The notes: a model not told the origin generated them from the sequence alone. Positions 24,544 to 33,728 are shown, numbered from the stretch's first letter. The stretch is 64,000 nt of DNA from Trichlorobacter ammonificans (GCF_933509905.1 NZ_OW150024.1:186001-250000); one strand, 5' to 3'. Numbers and translations: made by a program.

Positions 24544-24967
24544 ATGAATATTTCGCAGATTGGTGGGATTGGCGGCTCACTGCAATCGTTTGCTTCCCCC
24601 GCAACGCAGTTTACGGACACGCTTGCGAACGCTTCCGGCTCTGGCGGCAAGCTGAACCCCGCCAGCGGGTTTGCCTCGGAAACCGGTGCCGCCGGTATGA
24701 CGCAGGCCTTTGGCGTTTCGTCACCGCAGGCTTCGTCGTCCGTGGCTGAAACCGCCGGAAAGTTCTTCAAGGAGTTGGTGAACAAGGTCAATGACATGCA
24801 GCAGCAGTCCGATGTGGCCATTCAGCAGCTTGCAACCGGAGAAAACCGCAATCTTCACGAAACCATCACTCGCCGTCGAGAAGGCCAGCATATCCTTCCA
24901 GTTCATGTCGCAGGTGCGCAACAAGGCGCTTGAGGCGTACCAGGAAGTCATGCGCATGCAGGTCTGA
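24544..24967 (+). pseudogene. fliE: Flagellar hook-basal body protein FliE, interrupted by a one-base frameshift
   Basis: The first 108 codons are FliE-like, ending in NRNLHETI. The frame then runs into a non-FliE tail and stops at 24933. In the +1 frame, from CTC at 24869, the correct FliE C-terminus continues: [32 protein letters not shown], ending at TGA 24965-24967. One extra base at about 24865-24868 explains the break; without it the protein would be 140 residues. FliE joins the MS ring to the rod and is needed for flagellar export, while all neighbouring genes are intact. A sequencing error is therefore as likely as a true loss. Confidence 0.8.
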
Positions 24968-25036
24968 CGTTGAGTCAGGCGGCCCACGCCTGGCTCCCGA
25001 ACATGGTAACGCAATCCCGAGGGGGCTGACCATACA

Positions 25037-26632
25037 ATGCCGGAAGGTCTGAAAAGAATAGCCGAGCCGTTTCTGGCTCTGTCGCCGGGTAGGCGTCTGC
25101 TGGTTGTTGCGGTTGTGGCAATCAGCATTGTCGCGTTTGGCGCATTGATCATGGTGGCAAACCGGACGGACTACCGTCCGCTGTTCACCAACCTGACCAG
25201 TGAAGATGCCGGCGAAATAGTCAAAAAATTGAAGGATGCCAAGACACCCTACACCATCATGCCTGACGGCAAGGGGATTATGGTGCCGTCGGACCGTGTG
25301 CACGAGCTGCGGCTCTCCCTTGCTTCCGAGGGGCTTCCCCAGGGGGGCGGTGTTGGGTTCGAGATCTTTGACAGAAAAAATTTCGGCATGACGGAGTTTG
25401 TGCAGAAGCTGAACTACCAGCGGGCGCTGCAAGGGGAGCTTGCCCGGACGATTTCGCAGATTTCGGGCGTCGAGCAGGCGCGCGTGCATCTGGTGATACC
25501 GGAAAAAACCCTCTTCAAGGAATCCGAGAAGCCGCCGACGGCATCGATTGTCCTCAAGCTGAAGGGGAGCCGAAGCCTGAAGGAGAACGAGGTCCAGGGA
25601 ATCATGCACCTCGTTGCTGCCTCCATTGAGGGCATGAACTCCGAGAACGTGACGGTGCTGGACAGCAAGGGAAAGATCTTGAGCAAGGGCGGTGCTGCCA
25701 TGGCCGATGCCACGGCAAAGGCAACCAGTGCCATGCAGGAGATGCAACGCGCCTACGAGCGCAATCTGGAGGAACGGCTGCAGACCTTGCTTGACCCGGT
25801 TGTCGGTGGCGGCAAGTCAGTGGCCAGGGTTGCGGCAACCTTTGACTTCAAGCGGGTCGAACGGGTTGAAGAGAAGTTCGATCCCGAGAGCATTGCCGTG
25901 CGGAGTGAGCAGCGGACGGAGGAAAAGTCTTCATCGAGCTCCGGGGCGGTCGCCACGCCGGGAGTCCAGACCAACCTGGGACGCAACACCCAGGCAGGTG
26001 GCGCTGCCAACGACAACAACAACAGCAAAAACGATGAAACCCTGAACTACGAGGTCAGCCGGAGCACGGCCCGTATTATCGAGCCGGTGGGGGCGCTGGG
26101 CAAGGTGTCGGTGGCGATCCTGGTTGACGGCAAGTACGAGGCGGCACCGGTTGCCAAGGACGGCAAGGCCGCGGCTCCCAAGTACATCCCCCGCTCTCCC
26201 GAGGAGCTGCAAAAAATTGAAGCGCTGGTCAAGGGGGCCATTGGTTTCAACCCGGAGCGCGGTGATCAGTTGAGCATCCAGAATATTCCGTTCCAGGACC
26301 CCGGTGATGCCGCCGGTACTGCCGTCAGCCCGCAATGGTGGACCAATCCGTTCTTCCTGACCCTGGCCAAAAATCTGGTCATCGGCTTGGGATTCGTTGC
26401 CCTGATGCTGCTGGTTATCAAGCCGTTGTTGAATACCCTGCGGGCTGCCCGCCCGCCGCGGCTCGACATCCTTGAATCGATCACCCCGGAGGTGCAGGAG
26501 AAGATGTCGGCAAGCGAGCGGGCACAGTTGGCCATGCACATGGCCGAGCAGCAGGACCTGATTGAAAAAGCCAAGGCCAATCCGTATCAGGTTGCCCAGA
26601 TTTTGCAGAACTGGATCCGGGAGGAATCCTGA
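25037..26632 (+). CDS. fliF: Flagellar M-ring protein FliF
   Basis: A 531-residue MS-ring protein. The first membrane helix is at about 19-42 (LLVVAVVAISIVAFGALIM) and the second at about 445-465 (NLVIGLGFVALMLLVIKP). The periplasmic ring-building domains lie between, with NYQRALQGELARTISQI near residue 120. The C-terminus (about 500-531) carries the FliG-binding end EKAKANPYQVAQILQNWI. It is the assembly base of the basal body and houses the export gate. Follows fliE; the ATG has no strong upstream site. Confidence 0.97.
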   Translation: MPEGLKRIAEPFLALSPGRRLLVVAVVAISIVAFGALIMVANRTDYRPLFTNLTSEDAGEIVKKLKDAKTPYTIMPDGKGIMVPSDRVHELRLSLASEGLPQGGGVGFEIFDRKNFGMTEFVQKLNYQRALQGELARTISQISGVEQARVHLVIPEKTLFKESEKPPTASIVLKLKGSRSLKENEVQGIMHLVAASIEGMNSENVTVLDSKGKILSKGGAAMADATAKATSAMQEMQRAYERNLEERLQTLLDPVVGGGKSVARVAATFDFKRVERVEEKFDPESIAVRSEQRTEEKSSSSSGAVATPGVQTNLGRNTQAGGAANDNNNSKNDETLNYEVSRSTARIIEPVGALGKVSVAILVDGKYEAAPVAKDGKAAAPKYIPRSPEELQKIEALVKGAIGFNPERGDQLSIQNIPFQDPGDAAGTAVSPQWWTNPFFLTLAKNLVIGLGFVALMLLVIKPLLNTLRAARPPRLDILESITPEVQEKMSASERAQLAMHMAEQQDLIEKAKANPYQVAQILQNWIREES

Positions 26633-26681
26633 TGGCGCGGGACACAAGGATACGACTGGCTGTGTTTGAGGGTGCGGCACC

Positions 26682-27674
26682 ATGAACGGTACGGAAAAGG
26701 CGGCAATTCTGCTTCTTTACCTTGGCACCGAGGCAACAGCCAAGGTGTTCGAGCATATGGAGGACGACGAGATCAAGCGTATCTCGCGCAGTATGGGGCA
26801 GTTGGGCCACGTCAACCGTACCACCATCACCCAGGTGGTCGATGAATTCAACGAGGTGATTTCTCCCGAGTCAGGCATTTTTGCCCAGGGCGACGAGTTC
26901 GTGCGCAAGGTGCTGGAAAAGGCGCTGGGTCCTGCCAAGGCCCAGATGTTGATGGATGAACTGCAGGCATCCAGCTACGGCGACCTGGTCGATATTCTCT
27001 CCTCGATGGATTCAAAGAGTATTGCCAACTTTATTTCCCAAGAGCATCCCCAGACCATCGCCGTGGTGCTTGCAAAGCTGAAATCAAAGCAGACCAGTGA
27101 GATCATTTCCGCGCTTCCCCAGGAGTTACAGGCGGAGGTGGTGTTGCGCATTGCCGATGTTGAGCAGGTGTCACCGGAAATTCTTCAGGAAATCGATGAC
27201 GTCATGCGGCGCGAGCTGAAATCCATGGGGGGCGTGCAGCGGTACAAGGTGGGTGGTGTCGAGAAGGTTGTTGACATGTTCAACCACTTCGATCGCAGCA
27301 AGGAAAAACAGATTCTGGAAAAGCTGGATGTCCTCAGTCCTCCGCTTGCTGAAGTCATCCGTAAACATCTCTTCACCTTCGAGGATGTGTTCTCCCTGGA
27401 TGATCGCTCCATTCAGTCGGTCATGCGCGAGGTCTCCAATGATACCCTGACCCTTGCCATGAAGACCTCCACGGATGACGTCAAAAACAAGATTTTCAAG
27501 AACATCTCCAGCCGAGCTGCGGAGATGATCAAGGAGGACCTGGAGGTGATGGGGCCGGTGCGTCTGTCGGACGTCGAAAAGGCCCAGTCCGAAATCATCA
27601 AGATCGTCCGCAAGATGGAAGAGGAAGGCAAGATCGTGCTGGGCGGCCGGGGAAGCGAAGATGTCCTCGTCTAG
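26682..27674 (+). CDS. fliG: Flagellar motor switch protein FliG
   Basis: A 330-residue rotor protein. N-terminal domain binds FliF (KAAILLLYLGTEATAKVFEH). The middle EHPQTIAVVLAKLKSKQ (about 120-137) contains the EHPQ motif that contacts FliM. The C-terminal torque domain has the charged helix region SVMREVSNDTLTLAMKTS. Torque is generated against MotA. It begins 49 bases after fliF and overlaps fliH by 14 bases. Confidence 0.97.
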   Translation: MNGTEKAAILLLYLGTEATAKVFEHMEDDEIKRISRSMGQLGHVNRTTITQVVDEFNEVISPESGIFAQGDEFVRKVLEKALGPAKAQMLMDELQASSYGDLVDILSSMDSKSIANFISQEHPQTIAVVLAKLKSKQTSEIISALPQELQAEVVLRIADVEQVSPEILQEIDDVMRRELKSMGGVQRYKVGGVEKVVDMFNHFDRSKEKQILEKLDVLSPPLAEVIRKHLFTFEDVFSLDDRSIQSVMREVSNDTLTLAMKTSTDDVKNKIFKNISSRAAEMIKEDLEVMGPVRLSDVEKAQSEIIKIVRKMEEEGKIVLGGRGSEDVLV

Positions 27675-28425
27675 GATTATCAAATCAGCTGCCACGCCCC
27701 AGGGAATCACTGATTTCAGCTTTCATGCCATTGTCAGGGGAGCACCCGTTGCGACGCCGCCCCAGCAGCCCACCGGGGGGGGATTCGTGCCGCTGGGAAT
27801 CTTCGACCTGTCGGAAGTCGGTCCGAAATGCGGTTTGGCGCCGCAGGTGGAACCGCAGGATGCGCCGGAAGAACCGCCGGGCCGCTTCGTCAGTGACGAG
27901 GAGTTCCAGCGTACGCAGGATGAGGCGTACCAGCGCGGGCTTCAGGATGGCAAGAATCTCGCCGAGCGAGGACTGCAGCATGTGTTCCGGACCCTGCGCA
28001 CTGCGGTGGAGGATCTCCAGCTACAGCGTGAAAAGGTGCTGCGCGACTCGGAAGACCACCTGCTGTCCCTGGTCATGACCATTGCCGGCAGCGTCATTCG
28101 GCGGGAAGTGCAGCAGGACCGCGAGACCGTTGTCAGGCTGATCCAGACAGCCGTCGGGACACTGAACAAGCAGGATGAACTGGTCATCCGGGTGAATCCG
28201 GATGATCATGCCCTGCTGACGGGTAGTTATGCCGAGCTGTTGCGCCGTGAGCTGGGTACCGTATCGTTCGAGTTGAAAGGCGACCCGGCGGTTACCAGCG
28301 GCGGCTGTCTGGTGGAAACCAGGCTGGGTACGGTGGATGCCGGGCTGGAGGCGCAGCTTGCGGAGTTCTACCGCGGTCTGCTGGAAGAACAGTCTCAGCA
28401 GAGTCATGCTGCGGACGAGGAGTAA
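27661..28425 (+). CDS. fliH: Flagellar assembly protein FliH
   Basis: A 254-residue regulator of the export ATPase. The N-terminal 80 residues are Pro-rich. The helical middle (about 85-140) has Gly/Gln/Glu-rich heptads (QRTQDEAYQRGLQDGKNLAE), and the C-terminal domain has VIRREVQQDRETVVRLIQ and VNPDDHALL, shared with V/F-type ATPase stalk proteins. FliH dimers hold FliI near the export gate. It overlaps fliG by 14 bases and is followed by fliI nine bases later. Confidence 0.92.
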   Translation: MSSSRIIKSAATPQGITDFSFHAIVRGAPVATPPQQPTGGGFVPLGIFDLSEVGPKCGLAPQVEPQDAPEEPPGRFVSDEEFQRTQDEAYQRGLQDGKNLAERGLQHVFRTLRTAVEDLQLQREKVLRDSEDHLLSLVMTIAGSVIRREVQQDRETVVRLIQTAVGTLNKQDELVIRVNPDDHALLTGSYAELLRRELGTVSFELKGDPAVTSGGCLVETRLGTVDAGLEAQLAEFYRGLLEEQSQQSHAADEE

Positions 28426-28434
28426 GCGGCTCGG

Positions 28435-29754
28435 ATGCTGAAACGCAGTGTGGATATGGGGCGCTATCTGCGTGTCGCGCAGAACGTCAATCCGATCCGC
28501 CTCCATGGCAAGGTCACCCAGGTGGTGGGACTGGTCATTGAAGGGTATTGCCCGGATACCTCGGTCGGCGCCATCTGTGAAATACGTCCCCAGGGCGGAG
28601 AGGCGATTCCGGCGGAGGTGGTGGGGTTCCGGGACGGCAAGACGCTGCTGATGCCGTTGGGTGAGCTGCGGGGGGTCGGCTTGGACAGCCTGATCGCCGT
28701 GCGGCGCGAAAAAGCCACGCTGGGGGTCGGCCCCATGCTGCTGGGCCGTGTAATTGACGGACTCGGCAACCCGATCGACGAGAAGGGCCCCCTGCAGTTG
28801 GATGAGGAATATCCAATTTACGCCGTACCGGTGAACCCGATGAAGCGGCCTCCCATCCGGCGACCGCTTGACTTGGGGATTCGTTCCATCAACGGGCTCC
28901 TGACCTGTGGCCAGGGGCAGCGGGTCGGGATCATGGCCGGTTCGGGGGTCGGCAAGTCGACGCTGCTCGGCATGATCGCCCGCTACACCGAAGCGGATGT
29001 CAACGTCATCGCCCTGATCGGCGAACGGGGGCGCGAGCTGCGTGAGTTTGTCGAAAAGGACCTGCAGGAACAGGGGCTGAAAAAGTCGGTGGTAGTGGTG
29101 GCGACATCGGACCAGCCGCCGCTGGTGCGGATGCGGGGCGCCTACCTGGCAACCGCCATTGCGGAATATTTCAAGGACACGGGCAAAAAAGTGTTGTTGA
29201 TGATGGATTCGGCGACACGTTTTGCCATGGCCATGCGGGAAGTCGGGCTGGCCATCGGTGAACCGCCCACGACCAAGGGGTACACGCCATCGGTATTTGC
29301 CGCCCTGCCCAAACTGCTGGAACGGACCGGCAATTTCCCCGAAGGGAGTATTACCGGACTGTATACGGTGCTGGTGGAAGGCGACGATTTCAACGAACCG
29401 ATATCCGACGCCATGCGCAGTATTCTGGACGGGCATATTGTCCTGTCGCGGGAACTGGCTGCCCGTAACATCTATCCGCCCATTGACGTCATGGCCAGCG
29501 CCAGCCGGGTCATGACGGACGTTACCGATGCGGCGCACCAGAAGCTTGCCGGCCAGTTTAAGGAAACCCTGGCAATCTACCGGCAGTCTGAGGATCTGAT
29601 CAATATCGGCGCCTACAAGGCCGGCAGCAACCAGGGTATCGACGAAGCGATCCGCAAAATCGACGCCATGATTTCGTACCAGCGCCAGGCTGTAACCGAC
29701 CCGGTTACCCTGGCGGACTCGATTGCGGGTCTCCAGCAGATTTTCGGGTCATAA
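28435..29754 (+). CDS. fliI: Flagellum-specific export ATPase FliI
   Basis: A 439-residue F1-beta-like ATPase. Walker A MAGSGVGKSTLLG at about 167-179, Walker B VLLMMDSATRFAMA, and the type III ATPase feature GEPPTTKGYTPSVFA. It unfolds and dissociates export substrates from chaperones. The ATG at 28435 is the annotated start; ATG 28456 (MGRYLR) is an alternative. It lies between fliH and fliJ, the other two parts of the soluble export complex. Confidence 0.97.
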   Translation: MLKRSVDMGRYLRVAQNVNPIRLHGKVTQVVGLVIEGYCPDTSVGAICEIRPQGGEAIPAEVVGFRDGKTLLMPLGELRGVGLDSLIAVRREKATLGVGPMLLGRVIDGLGNPIDEKGPLQLDEEYPIYAVPVNPMKRPPIRRPLDLGIRSINGLLTCGQGQRVGIMAGSGVGKSTLLGMIARYTEADVNVIALIGERGRELREFVEKDLQEQGLKKSVVVVATSDQPPLVRMRGAYLATAIAEYFKDTGKKVLLMMDSATRFAMAMREVGLAIGEPPTTKGYTPSVFAALPKLLERTGNFPEGSITGLYTVLVEGDDFNEPISDAMRSILDGHIVLSRELAARNIYPPIDVMASASRVMTDVTDAAHQKLAGQFKETLAIYRQSEDLINIGAYKAGSNQGIDEAIRKIDAMISYQRQAVTDPVTLADSIAGLQQIFGS

Positions 29755-29784
29755 GCTGTGCTGTAGCACGTAGCGGGTGATGCC

Positions 29785-30228
29785 ATGAGCTCTCACAAGC
29801 GCTTTGGACTGCATCAGGTGCTGAGCTACCGGAAAGAACTGGAGCGGCTGCGTAAGCTTGAGTTCGCGGCGGCAAAACGCAACCTGGATGATGCCTGCGA
29901 TCTGCTGGAGCAGGAGCAGCGCAACGCTGCACGGCTTGCCGACGAATTTGCCGCAAACCAGGAAAAACTGACTTCAGTGGTGGACCTGCAGCTCTACGCC
30001 AATTTTTTTGCCCGTAAGCGGCAGGAGCTGAAGGTGCAGCAGGCCAGGATCGAGGAGCTTGATCAGATGCTGGAGGTACAACGTCAACAGTTGCAGGCTG
30101 CCACCACGGAAAAAAAGGTGATGGAGCAGCTGAAGGTGAAACAGGATGCCGCGTTCCGTAAGGAGCAGGCCCACAAGGAGGCGCTGCTTCTGGACGAGAT
30201 CGCAGTGCAGAAAAAGGGACAGGAGTGA
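29785..30228 (+). CDS. fliJ: Flagellar export protein FliJ
   Basis: A 147-residue, almost wholly coiled-coil protein (about residues 8-140) with high Gln/Glu/Lys content and the family-type N-terminus (FGLHQVLSYRKELERLRKLE). FliJ sits in the FliI hexamer like the gamma subunit of F1 and contacts FlhA. Identification rests on position after fliI, size and coiled-coil character. Its stop overlaps the GTG of the next gene (GTGA). Confidence 0.9.
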   Translation: MSSHKRFGLHQVLSYRKELERLRKLEFAAAKRNLDDACDLLEQEQRNAARLADEFAANQEKLTSVVDLQLYANFFARKRQELKVQQARIEELDQMLEVQRQQLQAATTEKKVMEQLKVKQDAAFRKEQAHKEALLLDEIAVQKKGQE

Positions 30229-30776
30229 ATCCGTTGAAGCCACGTTGGGCGTACGTACTTGCAGGAGTTGTTGCCATGGGGGCTGTGGCGACGGTTGCGC
30301 TGACCGCCCCGCAGGGGAGCGACCAGCGCCAGCCCGTGTCGGGAGATCCGGTGCCCCCGACCCGTGCTGCGCGGGAAGAGCGGGCCATTCAGGAGACGCG
30401 GCGGCAGCAGCTGGCTGAGCGTGAGGCGGCACTTGCCGCCAAGGAAGAAGAACTGAAAAAGCTGGGTGAAAAGATCGATAGCCAGTTAAAGGCGCTTGAA
30501 GAGACGAAGAAAAAGTACGAGGAGCTGCTGAAGGCCGAAGAAGAACGCCAGAAGCAACTTCAAGGAGAGCGGGTCACCAAAATGGTGAAGCTGTTCAAGA
30601 CCCTCAAGGCGGCTGAATCGGCCAAGCTGCTCGACAAGATGGAAGAGGGCGAGGCACGTTTGATCCTTGACCGCCTCGATACGAAAACGGTAGCCAAGCT
30701 GGTCCCCAATATCAGTCAGCCGCGTACCATCCGCTGGGTGAACGAGAACCTGCAGCGACGGGGCGAAAAGCAGTAA
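30225..30776 (+). CDS. MotE-like flagellar chaperone (MgtE-N-like domain)
   Basis: A 183-residue protein starting at GTG 30225, overlapping fliJ. An N-terminal membrane helix (about 9-30) is followed by a long coiled coil (45-120) and a C-terminal MgtE-intracellular-N-like domain with LFKTLKAAESAKLLDKMEEG and LVPNISQPRTIRWVNE. In other bacteria, proteins of this design located after fliJ (MotE) act as chaperones that bring the MotC/stator-associated proteins to the motor. The partner here is unknown. Confidence 0.78.
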   Translation: MNPLKPRWAYVLAGVVAMGAVATVALTAPQGSDQRQPVSGDPVPPTRAAREERAIQETRRQQLAEREAALAAKEEELKKLGEKIDSQLKALEETKKKYEELLKAEEERQKQLQGERVTKMVKLFKTLKAAESAKLLDKMEEGEARLILDRLDTKTVAKLVPNISQPRTIRWVNENLQRRGEKQ

Positions 30777-30801
30777 AAAGAAACGCGCCTCCTGCCGATA
30801 A
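30774..30801 (+). promoter_or_regulatory. Candidate sigma-28 (FliA) promoter upstream of fliK
   Basis: GCCGATAA at 30794-30801 is an exact match to the sigma-28 -10 element. TAAA at 30774-30777 lies 16 bp before it (usual spacing about 15). Transcription would begin near 30809, ahead of fliK. The -35 match is partial. Confidence 0.45.
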
Positions 30802-30859
30802 GGTGAGATGTGGGCTCTTTGTCAGCCACGACATCTTATTGGTGAAAGGAGGTGAAAGA

Positions 30860-32653
30860 ATGAATGCAGCGCAAATTTTCATGATGCCGCTTGCAGGCGC
30901 AGCTCCGGCAGATACTTCAACCAATGCTGCATCTGCTGCAAACGCGGCTCCTCTGGCCGGGGACCCGTTCAGTCAGGTACTCAGCGACCTGCTGGATGGT
31001 AACGGCGTTCTCTCCGATCCCGCTTCAGAATCATCCACCGAAGCATCTGAGCATGGTACAGCATCCTGGGCCGAACTTCCGGCCACTCCTTCCCCTGATC
31101 CGGCGCTACAGCAGATTGTGGCAGCAACAGCAGGTGCGGTTGCCGTTGCGGCTCCGCAGCAGACTGTTCAGCAGACTGTGGTGGAAACAGCGGTGGGGGA
31201 GTTACAGCAGCAGCAAGCCGTACCGGTGCAATCAACAGTGCCGGTTATGGTATCGGTCAACGAAACTGCTGAACATGTCGAGACATTCGCCTCACCGAAG
31301 ATCGAGGTTTCGGAAGCAACCATGAGCAACAGGGCCGTTGTCGGTGCTGACGCTACCGTCAGGAGGGAAGCAGCGGTGGTTGCGGCCCAGGCTGCACCGG
31401 TGGCTACGGCTGTTCAGCCGCAGGCTGCTGTCGTACATGACGCTACCGTCAGGACAGATGGACCGGTGGTTGCGGCCCAGGCTGCACCGGTGGCTACGGC
31501 TGTTCAGCCGCAGGCTGCTGTCGCACATGACGCTACCGTCAGGGCAGAGGTCCCGGTGGTTGCGGCCCAGGCTGCACCGGCGGTTAGTGCCGTTCAGCCG
31601 CAGGCTGCTGCCGCACATGACGTTACTGTCAGGGCAGAGGTCCCGGTGGTTGCGGCCCAGGCTGCACCGGCGGTTAGTGCTGTTCAGCCGCAGGCTGCTG
31701 CCGCACATGACGCTACCGTCAGGGCAGAGGTCCCGGTGGTTTCGGCCCAGGCTGCACCGGCGGTTAGTGCCGTTCAGCCGCAGGCTGCTGTTGCACACGA
31801 GGTTACCGTCAGGCCAGAGGCACCAGCGGTTGCGCCTCAGGATGCAGCGCCGCTCAACCGGCCGCACGCAAACGCTTCAGCAGAATGGTGGAGTTATGAA
31901 CGGTTGGGTAAGCCGGTCGCCTCTCCGGTGGAAGGAGGCGCCCAGAATCGTCCAGCCATAGCGGAAGAACCGGTTGGCAACCTTCTGGCAGTTGCCGGCG
32001 TGAAGTCGCCATCTGAACAGCCGGAGCCCGCTACGGCAACCGTAACGGAGCTTACGGTGGAAGCTCCACTTCAGGGAAGAACCCCGGCTGACGGCACCGG
32101 CATGCAACATCCGGCACTCTCTTCGACAACGGCGACACGCAGTGAAACCGTGGCTCATGCCGAACGGACCGCCGAGTCGAACCGTCCTGCACTGTCGGAA
32201 CAGGTAACCCGGCAGGTGGCTGAGCGGCTGGGCAGCCACGACTTCAAGCAGGGGAAAGAGCGGATTTCACTTACCCTGAATCCTGAAAACCTGGGCAAGA
32301 TTCAAATGAATTTCCAGATGGACCAGCAGAACCTGCGCATCGAGATCGTGGCCGAGAACCGGACGGTCCGCGATGCGCTGGTGCAACAGGCCGACCTTGT
32401 CAAGGAAAGCTTGGCCCGCCAGAACATCACGGTCGAAAAGTTTGACATTGCCACATCCGGCGAACGGGCGTTCCAGCAGCAGTACCAGCAGTCCCCGCAG
32501 CAGCGCGGGCTCTATGGCTCCCTGTATGAACGACAGGGTGGCGGCCGGGGCGTAACGGCCGGCGCTTCCGGTGGCACAGATGACTATCAGGTACCGGACG
32601 GGCTTCAGTATTTCGAGCAGCAGTACGAATCAACCTTTGCCTACAGAGCGTGA
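30860..32653 (+). CDS. fliK: Flagellar hook-length control protein FliK
   Basis: A 597-residue protein, with a strong AAAGGAGGTG just before the ATG. The N-terminal and central parts are Ala/Pro/Gln/Val-rich and contain five tandem 30-residue repeats (residues about 173-322). The conserved C-terminal domain (about 450-550) shows LTLNPENLGKIQMNFQMDQ and LRIEIVAENRTVRDAL, typical of FliK. It acts as the secreted ruler and switches export specificity by contacting FlhB. The open frame extends upstream to 30803, but the ribosome-binding site fixes the start. Confidence 0.92.
   Translation: MNAAQIFMMPLAGAAPADTSTNAASAANAAPLAGDPFSQVLSDLLDGNGVLSDPASESSTEASEHGTASWAELPATPSPDPALQQIVAATAGAVAVAAPQQTVQQTVVETAVGELQQQQAVPVQSTVPVMVSVNETAEHVETFASPKIEVSEATMSNRAVVGADATVRREAAVVAAQAAPVATAVQPQAAVVHDATVRTDGPVVAAQAAPVATAVQPQAAVAHDATVRAEVPVVAAQAAPAVSAVQPQAAAAHDVTVRAEVPVVAAQAAPAVSAVQPQAAAAHDATVRAEVPVVSAQAAPAVSAVQPQAAVAHEVTVRPEAPAVAPQDAAPLNRPHANASAEWWSYERLGKPVASPVEGGAQNRPAIAEEPVGNLLAVAGVKSPSEQPEPATATVTELTVEAPLQGRTPADGTGMQHPALSSTTATRSETVAHAERTAESNRPALSEQVTRQVAERLGSHDFKQGKERISLTLNPENLGKIQMNFQMDQQNLRIEIVAENRTVRDALVQQADLVKESLARQNITVEKFDIATSGERAFQQQYQQSPQQRGLYGSLYERQGGGRGVTAGASGGTDDYQVPDGLQYFEQQYESTFAYRA
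31376..31825 (+). repeat. Five tandem 90-bp repeats inside fliK
   Basis: Units begin at 31376, 31466, 31556, 31646 and 31736, each encoding about VVAAQAAPVATAVQPQAA plus HDATVRAEVP. Units 3 and 4 are nearly identical; unit 5 is more diverged, and a sixth is partial (31826-31852). The unit adds 30 residues per copy, so copy-number change would alter the ruler length. Confidence 0.95.
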
Positions 32654-32676
32654 TGACGAAAGGAGGTGAATGACGG

Positions 32677-33348
32677 ATGGAAGCTTCCGCTACGAACACA
32701 GCATCAACAACAACGACGACAGCCGCTGCTGAGCAGATGAAGAAAAAGCTAGGGATGGACAAGGACGACTTTCTCAAGCTCTTCGTTACCCAATTGCAGC
32801 ACCAGGACCCGCTGGCACCGCAGGATGCCTCTGCCATGCTGCAACAGTTGAGCCAGTTGACCCAGGTTGAGCAGGCCTACAACACCACCGCAACCCTGGA
32901 AAAATTACTGACATCACAGAACAGCAGCCTGGCCATGGGCGCGGTTTCACTGATCGGCAAGCAGGTGACTGCCGATAGCGACCAAATCGGCTTTAACGGC
33001 TCGGAAAGCACAACAGCAAGCTATCAGACCGCTACGACGTTGACCGGAGCCAAGCTGGCCATTACCAACAGCTCCGGGCAGGTGGTGCGAACCATCGATC
33101 TCGGCACCGTAAATCCGGGTACCTCGACCTACCAGTGGGATGGCAAGGACGACCAGGGCAATCTGCAGCCCGCCGGTACCTATACGTTTGCGGTCAACGG
33201 CACCAACCCGCTGGGGAAGCAGCAGCAGGCCGCCACCGCGACGACCGGTAAGGCTGACGGCGTATCGTTCCTGAACGGTGTCGCCTACGTGTCCATGGGA
33301 CCGGTCGTGATCCCCTTCAGCACTGTCGTATCCGTCAAGGAATCATGA
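32677..33348 (+). CDS. flgD: Flagellar hook capping protein FlgD
   Basis: A 223-residue hook cap scaffold. The N-terminal FlgD signature is clear (DDFLKLFVTQLQHQDPLAP at about 30-48). A central Ig-like FlgD_ig region contains YQWDGKDDQGNLQPAGTYT (about 149-167). It caps the growing hook and is discarded after hook completion. An AAGGAGGTG ribosome-binding site lies 11 bases upstream. It precedes the TIGR02530-type gene by a four-base overlap. Confidence 0.95.
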   Translation: MEASATNTASTTTTTAAAEQMKKKLGMDKDDFLKLFVTQLQHQDPLAPQDASAMLQQLSQLTQVEQAYNTTATLEKLLTSQNSSLAMGAVSLIGKQVTADSDQIGFNGSESTTASYQTATTLTGAKLAITNSSGQVVRTIDLGTVNPGTSTYQWDGKDDQGNLQPAGTYTFAVNGTNPLGKQQQAATATTGKADGVSFLNGVAYVSMGPVVIPFSTVVSVKES

Positions 33349-33728
33349 GCGGCGTTGATCAGATATTTCTGCCCAACCCGCTGCAGCCGGCAACCGCAGC
33401 GAATCAGCCGGCCCGGCAGCAGCCGGCGAAAGCGGCCGGCGAAAGTCCCTTTGCCCGGATGCTGGAGCAGACCCAGGGGGTCAGATTTTCACAGCATGCC
33501 CAGGATCGCCTGAGGGCTCGCAACATCACCTTCAGCCAAGACCAGCTGCAGCAGTTGGCCGGTGCCGTGAACAGCGTGGCACAGAAAGGCGGCCGGGAAT
33601 CGCTGGTGATGATGGGCGATGCGGCGCTGGTGGTCAGTATCAGCAACCGCACGGTCGTCACTGCCATGGACCGTGCGCAGATGAAAGGCAACGTATTTAC
33701 CAACATTGATTCGGCAGTAGTTATCTAA
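33345..33728 (+). CDS. Flagellar operon protein, TIGR02530 type
   Basis: A 127-residue protein. Its centre (about 45-115: SQHAQDRLRARNITFSQDQL, KGGRESLVMMGDAALVVSI) matches the small conserved protein commonly found between flgD and flgE in Firmicutes and Deltaproteobacteria. Its role is not firmly known. It overlaps flgD by four bases and is followed, after 91 bases, by flgE. The N-terminal 40 residues are Pro/Ala-rich. Confidence 0.8.
   Translation: MSGVDQIFLPNPLQPATAANQPARQQPAKAAGESPFARMLEQTQGVRFSQHAQDRLRARNITFSQDQLQQLAGAVNSVAQKGGRESLVMMGDAALVVSISNRTVVTAMDRAQMKGNVFTNIDSAVVI

Noticed and set aside
31292-31867. Long antisense reading frame opposite the fliK repeats
   Set aside because: It is a shadow of the repetitive, GC-biased fliK sequence; the + strand frame has the ribosome-binding site and the FliK C-terminal domain.
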